Below are positions 34,542 to 46,600 of a DNA stretch of 64,000 nt, in pieces. The stretch is from positions 31,931,502 through 31,995,501 of the forward strand of contig CM068547.1 in NCBI GenBank assembly GCA_035048495.1, given 5' to 3'. Each line of letters opens with the position of its first letter. Position 1 is the stretch's first letter. Under the pieces are notes generated by a model. That model searched no databases, was not told the DNA's origin, and saw only the letters and a list, made by a program, of their open reading frames with translations. A program made the translations under genes and the position numbers. This DNA comes from Euptelea pleiosperma. Its lineage: Eukaryota > Streptophyta > Magnoliopsida > Ranunculales > Eupteleaceae.

Positions 34542-35714
34542 ACACTAGTGGAGACGCACATGCTACACCTGAGAACTTTTTAAGTTTAAAGGGTTCTACG
34601 ATGACCAAAATATCCTTGTTTATTTAACTTGTATGAGATATTGTAGAGGCATTTTTGAAAAAAAAATTGGCAACTTGAAGGGGAAGTTTTAAAAGATTTC
34701 AAAAAAATTCATTTAGAGGGGTGATTTTGAAATATATATGGTAACTTAAGGGGTAGTTATGAAAACTTTGTAATGATATATGCAAGTTCAAAGATCAAAA
34801 TGCCCTCAATTCTACACCAACTTCATTCACTCCTTGAAACACAAAAAGGATTTATCTTGGAAATACAAAATGATTTATCCTCTTGTACCTTCACCAAACT
34901 TGTCTATAATTCAAATCACAAAAAATAGGTTTTGTGGTATTCACAAAAGGCAAACTTTCGTTGCCCCATCGAATTGTCTTACTATCCCCCACTAAAACTA
35001 TAAATAAAAAGACATCTATATCTTCCAGTGTTTTCTCTAATCTTCTCCCACATAAAAATATAAAATACATGATTTGTCCCTTTTGTTTCTCTAATTAACC
35101 CCCTCTTATTTCTATCCATCCCCTCTCAATTTCAAGTAGGTCGAACAGTCAATGATTAAAAAATATGGGATTGAGTGTTGTTTGGTCTGCTAGGACCGAA
35201 CTAATAACTATTGCTGTTCAGTAGGCTTAGACCGAACAGTCAATGAAAGTTCAGTTTAGAATCAACTTAACCAAGTTTTATCAATTCGGAAAATTTAGAA
35301 CCATAAAATCTATCTTGAAATATGGTGGATACTTCATTTTGCCTTCTCAGTTTTGGTTTAGGTCATCCTATTTGTACCGTTGAAAGTTTCCCGTCTATTC
35401 TCTCTGGGCATCTTGTCACGGACTTTGGCATGATTCTAGTTGGTTAGATCTAAAAATTTGAATATTGATTGTTAAAGTATGGAGAATAGGATGCTTGCTT
35501 ACCAAGCTGTGTAGATATGAAGGTTTAACAACATAAATTTCTTTGGGCACTTGGAGATTTGTCAACATGCTTAATCATATGATTTTTGGTTTGTTAGGTC
35601 TCATATGACTGAACAATTAACTATTGTTCGGCTAGTCTAGGCCGAACAGTACATTAAAGTTTGATTTTAGCAGGCCGAGTAGCGCCAAAGAGGTAATTGC
35701 AGATAAAGTGTGTT
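34542..35714. other. Intergenic with ~100-bp direct repeats
   Basis: Segments at about 35150-35250 and 35580-35670 share GACCGAACTAATAACTATTG / GACTGAACAATTAACTATTG and TAGGCCGAACAGT-type boxes. No gene recognised. Confidence 0.45.
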
Positions 35715-36840
35715 ATCACCAGTGCTACTTTGACATTATTAACAAAAGATCGGAAACACAGCTTCATCATAACATCCGTGCAGCAGATAAACTATAATAC
35801 TGTATTAACAATATGTATTTTTGATATTATTAATGTTTTTTAGTTATTGACAATTATTTTTTATTTTGTAACTTATTTCTTGAACCCACAATTTCAATAT
35901 AGCTAGTGAAGACTTTACTCATTACCCAAATATAAGACGAGTTTGAAGAAGGTGATTAAAAGGTTTGAACCGAATATGAATATAGCAAGAGATACAATTG
36001 ATCAAATATAACTATTATAATTAATTAGTAATTGATACTGATTATAGATTATTAATTAGTTGTGGTTTTTTATACTAGTTACAAATAAGAATTTATGAAG
36101 CCGAAAGAAGAGAATTTGGGGATTTACTCGCTTAGAAAGTAGCAAGGTTTAGTTTATCAAGTATGTTAATGTTGTACTTCCATTAGATAAATAATTACCT
36201 TACACTATATCAAATTTAATTTTAATCTATTTTTTCTCTTTCCCATATGAGTGGTGATATAATTATGGTGAAGAGGTACCTACCTTACGAAAGATTACAA
36301 TTAAGATGTTAAGTCAAACGTGCTCATCTTTGAATTTCGAGAGAAATTGGAGCACCTTCTTCCTTATATATCCATTTGAAGTCTCGAAATAGATTATCTA
36401 TGAAGAGGTTAGACCAACTAGTATACATCCATTACAATATGAAGCCTCGTGCTCATAATCTAATGGTTAGAAGATATGAAGAAGACTATTATAATCCAAT
36501 TAATTTGGATTATATCTTTGATGATAACGTTCTTGATGAGTGGTTGTAAGAAAAGGATTCTACTACATTATATGATAACTTGTCATGGTGGAAGAAGGCG
36601 TTCAAGGTCGCGAGGATGATCCAACACAACGTTGGATTCATGGCTCAAATGATGATGATGATGGTGGTGGTGATGATGGAGATAGGGGAGATGCCCTAAC
36701 CTCAACCTCAGTCGATTTATGAATATGCTACATGGTTATGATTATGGCCCATCACATACCGATTATAGTTATAATGGATATTATGGACAGTTTAGAGGGA
36801 GCTATGACAATGCAGAGCCCAACGATACTGTATCAACCGG
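35715..36840 (+). pseudogene. Decayed hAT-family transposase (C-terminal part)
   Basis: No open frame survives, but conserved pieces of a DUF659/hAT-dimerisation transposase lie in order: IINKRSETQLHHNIRAAD (about 35738-35791), KKVIKRFEPNMNIARDTIDQ (about 35945), a Trp before a disabling TGA (36255-36257), YGEEVPTLRKITIKMLSQTC, CSSLNFERNWSTF, then after a frameshift RNRLSMKRLDQLVYIHYNMK and ILDEWL-like VLDEWL. The 'SQTCSS..ERNWSTF' block is the signature of the hAT C-terminal dimerisation region. The catalytic N-terminal half is not seen. It could have mobilised relatives of the family C MITEs, but no end sequence connects them. The break points are a stop, a frameshift and internal deletion. 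Confidence 0.8.
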
Positions 36841-37650
36841 TATGAGATGTTCTTCTTTTCTTTAGACCACCCTTAAACAAAAGTCAATTGTAAGTTATTT
36901 TTGACTCTTTAGGTTTTTTTCATAGGCTATGTTTGCATTTATTGACTCTTATTTCTTCATTTATGTTTTGTTTATACTTTTACAGTTCAATTGGTCTTCT
37001 TCAAAAGTAAATAAAAAATAATTTGTATCTTTGTTGTAGTGACGATAATGGTGTTTTTCTATATGGGTTTTTGCTTCATCACCCTACTTTATTCGTGGAG
37101 TTGTATGGGGTTGATGGTCTGGGTTCATCACCTTACTTTAAATATGCTTAATATAATGTTTTGTTCATCTTTGTAGGTATGTACTAGATGGCTTGGCTCT
37201 TCTATTTTTCTGACGACGAGTAAATATTGTTTTGCTTTATTTTTTTTTAGAATTTTTAGAACCCCAAGCTTAATTAGGCCTGACCTAAAGTCGGACCCCC
37301 CTCAAGGCCTAAGGCCGGGCCTGGGCCCGCGGCCCCACCTTAAAATTCCATCAAGCCAACTCGGCCGGCCCGATCTGCACCAATACCCCCTTGATTCAGA
37401 ATCAGATTCGGGACGGATCAGTGGGGTCGGGTTAGACATCGGTTCTGCATTTAGTCTGGTTGGTGGAATATTGGGCTGCTATATTTTTGTACCGGGTTCG
37501 GGCTGGGTGTCGGGTATCGGGTCAGATATACACCCCTACCTTACCCTACTATACAGTGTAATCCCATTTAGATCCTAAAATACTAACGCACGAGTTCGTC
37601 TCTTATCCTCCTCTCTCTCTCTCTCTCTCTCTCTCTCCTGCCAAACACAA
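36841..37650 (+). promoter_or_regulatory. Spacer and probable SKL2 promoter/leader
   Basis: AT-rich 3' remains of the hAT copy are followed by a GGGTCGGGT/GGCCCGG-rich repeat segment (37270-37540) and then, just before the SKL2 start codon, a (CT)n tract (37611-37636) ending CTGCCAAACACAAATGG. A pyrimidine-rich leader is typical of plant genes. The repeat segment sits within about 100 bases of the likely transcription start. No TATA box is assigned. Confidence 0.45.
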
Positions 37651-40600
37651 ATGGCTACTAGTTCTGTCTTCTCTACTACTCTCTGCTTCAATTCCCAAAA
37701 CCCCCTTAAAACCCTAGAATTTCCGCTTTCCACAAAAATATCTCTCTGCAAGAACTTCAACCCTAATTCTATCTTAAAGAAGGCATTTTCTTCTCCGAAA
37801 TCTCGTCTTCTTCACAGTAGATTCGGTCTTTCAAAGAGACCCGGCTGCGTTTCCTGTAAAAGTATCTCAACCGTCTCAGTAGACACCCAAAACTACGAGG
37901 TATTGTAGGAATTCTCTCTTCTAATAATAAGATTTTTTTTTTGTTACTTTTTTTTTAATTAAGGAAATGAAGCTGAAATTCGTTTAGGATACCGGTTTTC
38001 TGGACGGCACGTCCAGAATAGAAATCTAGACGGGTTGGGTTTCTTATACGTGGCAACTGAAATGGCAGGCCCAGAGCCAGAGGGCCTATATGTTTCGCCA
38101 CCTCACCCTCTCACAATATGGAAAAGTAAGGCTGTGTTTGGTTCGCGGAAGATATGAATTCTGGAGACCATGTTTTGCTGCGAATTTCCGAAATGTTCGT
38201 TTGGTTTGTTCTAAGAAAAAACCCTGGAATAAGAAGAGACTTTTGGAAAATAAAATAGGAAAACCAACATACCGAATTAAAATTGGTCCGTTGATTTTCG
38301 GAAGTTGTGTCATGACTTTATTTTACCTCGGGGCTGATACCATGAGTAATGTTTTCATACCCGGACTGGTCAAAGGGACCGGTTTAACCGCCGGGTCGAC
38401 TGGGTCAACCCTTCACATGGCAACTCTTTGGGGCCCACTTGACCCATGAATATTTTGCCACCCGTTAGTGGACCACCCCGGGTCACCGGTTCAACCCGTC
38501 TGGGTCAGCCAGTTCAACTAGTCAGATCAAGAGGGTTACAAGAATGTGGACGGTTTTTTCAAAGATTATGGGGTCAGGATCAACCCAACTTGGTTTTGTG
38601 ACCAGGTCACCGAATCACTGATTCAATCGGCTGGGTTTAACAACATTGACTATGACAACTTCTTCACCATCTCTTTCCAACCAGGTAACATCCTTTGTGT
38701 TCATCTCCCTCTTTCGACGCCGCACAAAAATGTGTGGCCACAGGACACGACAAAATACTTTATTAGCACCTTCGTAGGAGAGAAATCATTCCCTCTCTCC
38801 TCAGATATATATGGCATAAGTTGCTCGAGATTCCCCTCACTCTTCAATAGCTGCATCAGCGAGCTATGATCATTTTTTTCTAGGAAATTTGTGAGTTTTT
38901 AATTGTCATTGCCAAACGCAGAATTTTTTTTATAGACGAAAAGTCGTCACCTAGAAAAAAATGGAACCCAGAATCTGAATTTTCCGTGAACCAAACACAG
39001 CCTAGGGAGAAAAGATTTTGGGCCATTTGTTTTTTGGATCTCCCTTGGCTTAGTAGGTCACCTCGACCTCTGTTTGCCTCGGTGTCTATAAGTTTCTCTT
39101 TCGTTTTAAATATAGTTTATACTTATAAAAAAAAAAAAAAAAGATTTTCTGGAGTGACACTTCAGAACTCTTCACTGTTACTGTGGGGTTTCTTGGGGGG
39201 TTGATGTTACCAATCTGGACCGTCAATCTGACAGATCCGATGGATTATGTCCACATTATGCCTATGCCCTACGAGAAAAATTTTGAAGCGGTTAGATTTT
39301 TGAAGGAGTATCATGCACCAATGATCGCACGCCACATATCCCCATGGATAATTTTTAAACCAAAGTCTAAACCATGGGTATATGTGGCACGTGATCATTG
39401 GGCGCATGATCACTGCTTAAAAAACCCCGCCGCAACAAAAAATTTCTCTATGCCCTACCATGTATTGTACTCTTGTACAAATTGCAACCATTGAATTTGA
39501 TTAAGTTTTTAGATAGAGAAAAGGAGAAAGAAACATGTTGGTTTTTGCCACTTGGCAGTGTAGAAGATGTTGTGTTGGCAAAATGCATGGCTCCCTTTGC
39601 CATATTATTTCTTATAATTTTATATCATATAAAAAGAAAATGGGCGTTGGTTGCAACCAATTGTCCTTCAATGGACTCATTCTCTTTATTCATACTAGTG
39701 GGCCGCACATGCGTTGCACTGAAGTGATTGTAGGGGCCTTTTAGGAAGAAGTGGCAAAATAAGAAAGTTTCAATTAAAGAATTGTTTGTGAAATATAGAA
39801 ATAATGGCATGTTAAGAAATTAAGTGTTTTGAAAGGATTGTTTTGAAAATATGGATAAAATGGCATGAGGAGTTGACGCCCGCGTCCCCCCAAATTTTAC
39901 TTGCAAGTTTCCCCGCAAAAAGCTCTCCACGCCTAATTTAGTGATTCTGAATGGTCTGTATTGAAAATATAATAAAGGGCATGGGAAGTGATTAAGTAGT
40001 TAAACATGGCTTTTATCAAGAGCTGGAAAGCTTTTTCGAAACCAAAATATTTGCTTTAATAATGGGTGAGTACAGTGAAGGCACAATTGGTTTTTAGTTG
40101 AAAAGAACTTAGGCATTTAATGACCTAATAGGTGGCCTATGCAATTTTTAAATTTTTTGATAAAAAACTAATAGGTGCCTATGTGAGCGTCGTGTGAACG
40201 CCGTGTACCAACCCAAGTTTGGCTTTAAAATAGTAATAGATTATAGATGATCAAAATGCAATTAATTTTTTTACTTTGACCGGTACTTTAGGGTCACACA
40301 ATAAACTTCACTCTTGTGAAGACATGGTTTTTGTGAGTGGTAGTTGAGGTAGCTGGACAAAAGGTGGTCCATTTTGTTGGACCAACCCCCTCTCCATGTG
40401 GCAAGTTTCATCCCAACTGCCCTTGGCAAAGTAGCAAAAAGAACACTTGGATTGTTGTGGTTTTGATCTCTCGAAACACCACTATTACGGTTGCTTTTAG
40501 ATGGTGGAGGAAGAGGATGGTATCAAGGAGAGAGTGGTGCAGTACTATTCTAGTCTTTACTCGAAGACGCATGCCAATCGTCCTAATAAGGCGGATGGAC

Positions 40601-43600
40601 TCTCTTTTGATAGTATCAGTCTGGAGCAACAGATAGAGCTGGAAAAACCTATCGAGGAGGAGGAGGCTTTGAGAGCCATAAAGAGTCTCAATGGAGATAG
40701 AGCACCTGGTCCAGATAGTTTCTCTCTAGCCTATTTTTAAGAAATGCTAGGTTATTGTTACTTGTTAGAGGGGATTTCATGAGAGTGGTCAAAGAGTTTG
40801 AGGAGAAAGCCTTTCTAGATAGGTGTTTCAATAACACTTTCATCACTTTGATCCCTGAGAAGGAAGGCACAGAATGAGTGCAAAACTTTTGACCTATTAG
40901 CTTAGTGGGGAGCACTTACAAAATCACATCGAAAGTCCTAGCTGTTAGAATTAAAGGGGTGATGGGATCGATTATTTTTCTTTGCCAAGGAGCTTTCGTG
41001 AAGGGTAGACAGATCCTTGACGGAGTGATGATTGCTAATAAGTGCATTGACACCAGACTGAGAGAGGGGATCAAGGGTGTGGTTTGCAAAGTTGACATAG
41101 AGAGAGCGTACAACCATGTATGCTGGGACTTCCTGGATTATGTGATGAACCGGATGGGATTCAGGTGTGTATTTCATCAGCCTTCTTTTCTATCTTAGTG
41201 AATGGATCGCCTGCAGGATTTTTTAGAAGCTCTCGGGGGTTGAGGCAAGGTGACCCTCTATCCCCATTTCTATTTGTGGTTGTGGTTGAGGCTTTGGGTA
41301 GGATGACCAGTAAGGCAGTCGAAGGGGGTCTCATTGAAGGATTCCAAGCAAGTAACAATGGTCCCAAGATATCTCATCTCCAGTTTGCAGACAACACGAT
41401 CTTCCTCACTTATGCTTCTTCATTCAGTTGAGGTATATTAGATGTATTTTTGCAAGGTTTTGAAGCCATGTCAACGTTGTGGATTAATCTTGAATAGAGT
41501 GAGGTGATTGGGGTGGGGGAGGTGGTAGACCTAAGGGGCTTGGCAACAAGTTTGAGTTGTAAGGTGGGTAGCCTGCCTACTTCGTACCTGGGATTACCTT
41601 TGGGAGCCAAATATAGGGTGAAATCCATTTGGGATCCAGTAGAGGAAAGGTTTGGCAAAAGATTAGCAGGGTGGAAGAATAGGTATCTCTCGAAAGGGGG
41701 TAGGGTAATTCTTATCAAGAGTACGCTATCGAGCCTCCCGATCTATTATATGTCCATGTTCTCCATTCTGACAAGTGTGGCGTTGGTCTTGGAAAAGAAG
41801 ATGAGAGACTTTTTGTGGGAAGGAAAGAACGATGATCACAAGTTTCATTTAGTGGCATGGCAGAGCACTTGCAAGAGTAAAGAGGAAGGTGGCCTAGGGT
41901 TCTGACATCTTTGTGAAATGAACGTGGCACTTCTTGGGAAATGGCTATGGAGATTCGGGGAAGAAGAAGACAGTCTGTGGAGGAAAGTTGTTGGAGGCAA
42001 GTATGAGAAGATGCAGTTTGAGGGGTGGCATCTAGGTGTTATCTTCATGTGGGACCAATTTGTGGAAAGGAATATTGAGGATCCGAGAGTGCTTCAGGCC
42101 AGAGATTCATTTTAGAGTAGGGGAGACAAGGTGCGTTTATGGGAGTACATTTGGTGTGGAGAAGAATCTTTGCAGGACTCTTTCCCCTTTTCTCTACCAC
42201 TTATCCGATTTGAAATGGGCCAAAATTCAGGAGTGTGTGTTGATATCGGATGGCGAAGCAGCATGGAATTTTGGCTTTAGAAGAAATCTTAATGATTAGG
42301 AGATAGATTGAGTTAGTGCTCTTTTGTCAAGAGTGGGTGTTGTTCCTTTGTCGAATACAAAGCCTGACGATAGGGTATGGAGGTGGGATCCTAAAGGAGT
42401 GTTCTCAGTTTGCTCTTTATATTCCATTCTATGTTCGAGGGGTCTGTCTTCCTTTCCTGTGGCTTTGGTTTGGGGTGTCCCCGTCCCATCCAAAGTGGTG
42501 TTTTCATGTGGACGGCCATTTTGGATAAAATCCTCACCGTGGACCATTTGAACAGTAGGGGAATGATGCTTTAGAATAGATGTTCCTTATGCAAGTGCGC
42601 GGAGTCGGTGGAGCACCTATTGATTCATGGCCCCTTCACTTTCACTCTTTGGCAAATATTTTTCTCTCTATTTAGCATTGATTATGTGATTATGGGTCAT
42701 GTGATCAATCTTGTCCAACGATATGCTTCGGAGTCATTTAGTGGGAGAGGGCTATTCCTATGGCATATATACTTCCCTTTGCTATCATGTGGGCTGTTTG
42801 GAAGGAGAAGAACTCACGGATCTTCGAAGGCAAAGAACTAGACATTCCTAGGGTGGTTTTGAGTATCAAAGTCTTTTTGTATCTGTGATCTTCCTCTTGT
42901 AATGAGTTTAGAGGGTGTTTTTTTGACAACTTTGTTTTTAGATGGGAAGAGATGCTCAGAGGTGCTTGCATGTCCTGATTGTAGCCTGCTCTGGGTTGTA
43001 GCCTTCTTCTAAAGGCTCTTCCTGCTTGTATATGGTGGGGTTCACCCTTTCGTTCAATATACTTATTACTTATCTAAAAAAAAATTGGAGTTCTTGTGCA
43101 AAAACAAGCAGATAGTCGACACTTATAGTCACCGTGGCAACACATTGTAATCTAAGGCATGTTTCATAATGCTTCCAAAAATAAAGTAAATAGGTTGATA
43201 CATACAAATCATACCTTTGTGTCAACCGATATATTGTATTTTTTGTTGATGTGTCGATTCTGTAGTATCGTCATGGTTTGTAATGTCTCTGTTGAGACAT
43301 TATGAAATATGCCTTAAATAGGTCAATGATCTATGTGATCCTCTATGATTAGGTCTTTTTTCTTTTCTTTTTTGATCGGCGTGATAAGGTCTCTGTTTCA
43401 ACCTTTACCTTATAAGCTAATTTCACTCTTGGAGCAACCATATCACATTCATAAACATAAAAGTGGCCTTGTTTGGCTATCTTAGGATTCATATGCCAAT
43501 CAAAATAATGGTCAATCGTCGTTCTCTGTAACCATGTGCTTTCATTGATTACAGTAAGGACAGAAAATTACCTCACTCTAACAGCTACCTTTCAACCTGA

Positions 43601-46600
43601 TAGGAAAATCCTGGTACGGGCAATCCAACTGTTATATCTTAACCCATAAGAAACCAATAAGGACCATTGCATTTTTGTGAAATTGCCAAGCATCTGATTT
43701 TTTACGGGTTGTCACAATTGATGATTTCATATTTCACCTTTCAATCAGTTTGTCCTTTTTATGTTTCTTTTTTTTTTCTTCCATTTTTACTTGGGTTTTT
43801 GGTTTTATTGTTGTGAACTAACATGCACTTCAGATGTGACATTTCATGCAGTTTTATGATGGTGTTGCTGAGGTAGAGTTGAAGCTACATTTAGGGGGCA
43901 GAAATATCCAAAATTCTAGAGATATTTTTGTTGATACAGATGAGAGTTCCTTAACAATCAGAGTGCAGTCCTCTGGCTCTCTTATGACTCTAATAGAAAC
44001 TAATCATCTGTATGAGAAGATAAAGCCTGCCGAAACTATATGGTTAGTATGAGTGGTCTTATGTGATTCTACCATGTTCTTAAATATTGATATCAGCAGG
44101 CATATCAGCCAATGGCCAAAACAGTATAATACACGTGTGTTGCTTGATATGCATTTCCATTGATACAGATTGAAATGATCAAAATATTAAACTAAAAGAA
44201 AAACTGAAAAAAATATCACTGATATGCATGAACATGCGTATCGATCGATATGTACTTGATATGCCTCGGTACATTGATATGACCAAAATACTAAAAAAAA
44301 AGCTAAAAGATATCAACTGGCATGCATATCAGTTGCTACGCATCAAGACAGGTCAATACACCTTGAAGTCGTTACATCTCCAACTTGATTTATTTATTTA
44401 TTTGAACAGGTATATAGATGAGGATCAACTGGTAGTTAACTTGAAAAAGCATGATCCAGACTTAAAGTGGCCTGACATCATGGAGTCCTGGGAGTCACTT
44501 ACAGCAGGAGTTGTACAGATTATGAAAGGAACATCAATCTACATCGTTGGGGACTCAACAGAAATTAATCAGAAAGTAGCTAGAGAACTTGCAGTTGGTC
44601 TTGGGTACGGTGCAATCTTCTATCTGTGTTGTAATGATAAATAGAAAGTTGCTAGTCAACTGGTCTAGTGACTGTTTTTTATCAAGTGGTTCCCCGTATT
44701 TGGTCTACCTTATTGATTTTCCAAACAGATTGTGTATCACATTCATGATCACGTAACATATTAAGAATTTTTGAATCTTTGTAACACTTATCTTGTTCTA
44801 AGATACTTGGAAGTTATACTTAGGGTATTTTAGTAACACACCCCTTGAAATTTGAAATTAAATAGTAATACCCCCTTATACTTTCAAACTTTAGGATTAC
44901 CCCCTTGACTTTGTTTAACAGTGGTTGACTTAAGGTAAAATGGACTTGAATCACACGTCGTTAGCATTGTACTTGCAATAATATGGTCCTTAAGTATAAG
45001 GGGATATAACTAATTACTTTCAAATTTCAAGGGGGTGTTACTAAAATACCGTTATACTTGTTGGACTAAGGATTTGCAATTAGATGAATTGTTGGTTCAC
45101 AATCCCATACTCGAATATCAGTCATCTTTGTAGGAGTGACTGCTTTTAGTCCCTTGTATTCATATCTGGTACTGATGTGCAACTTTGGTGTCTAAATTAC
45201 ATTATTGAATGGGTCTTCTTGTATCTAAGATGCTTTTGCAATCTCTTTTAAAGCCAAAATATGGGTCTTATTTTCTTCATATTCACATTTCAAGATTATT
45301 CCTGTTGGGGAAGACTGGTTTACTAATAACTGTCTAAATTTTGCCGGATATGATTTTTCAGGTACACTCCACTTAATACAAGTGAGTTGCTGGAAACATT
45401 TGCCAAACAAACTATTGATTCGTGTGAGTTTATTACACTGAATTGGTCATCAAAACTAGTTTGTTTTCCTTATGTATGCATTTACGTAACGTTTGCTTAA
45501 TGGGATAAAAGAAACTTTCACCCATATTTTTTAAGAGGAAATTCTAGCTCTTGCTGACTGGCACATATCTGCCCATGTCATCCAAATGGCATCCAAAGCT
45601 CAGTGACTTTGTATACCCCATCTTGCAGTGCATTAACAAGTTAATCACTTCCAGGGGTGATTGCAGAGGGGGAGGATTCTGTAGCAGAAGCGGAAGGTGC
45701 TATATTAGAAAGTCTCAGTAGGTATGGTCTATGGTTTGATTTGATTGTGCATTATGGTTTCATTTGAAAAACGTAGAACATTTGTTTTAAGGTTTCTTTC
45801 ATGTTGCAGTCATGTCCGTGCTGTTGTTGCAACTTTAGGAGGGCAGCGTGGAGCTGCTGGAAGGGCTGATAAGTGGCGGCATCTTTATGCAGGGTTCACT
45901 ATATGGTTGTCACAATCTGAAGCTACTGGTAAGGTTTCTTCTTCTTCTTTCCCTTTTTTTTTCCTGTGTTTCAGTGGGATAATTAACTCCAATTAAATTT
46001 TTTACAAACGTATCATGGGCCATTCATGCAAAACAAAAATATTTTGATTATTTGTAGCTGCTATGTGTATTACCTTTGTGTGACTTTTTCTCTGATGAAA
46101 TGTTTGTTGGTTAGACTTTTATACAGTGGGATACTTGTAATTACCATGGGATACATGAGTAATGTGTCTATTTGGATATTATAGTGATGAGGTGTTGTGG
46201 AGGAGATCTGGGATAGGAAATCTCTTAGGTGGGATAATGGTGGATCTCATCCCCTTGCACATGCCCCACAGGTGCAGGTATAAGTTCAATCAAGTTCCCT
46301 GATAAGGACCCTAGATGTCTACTTGTAGTGACTTAAATTTTTTTACGCGAATTAACTTAACTGGTTCATAGTAGTCTCAAGCCACTTTCATAATAATTGT
46401 ATAATGCTCTCTCTTACACACACAAACCAGGTAAGGCCGTTTTGTTGGGGTCAACCCGAGGTCGGGCCTATATTTCCCAGCCCAAGCCCAACCCAATTCG
46501 GTTGGTTGGGTTGGTTAATTTCTTAAATTTTTTTATTGGTTGGAAAGGGTGCTAAATTTTTTCATATTAAAATTGTTTATTGGTCTATACAATAACCATT

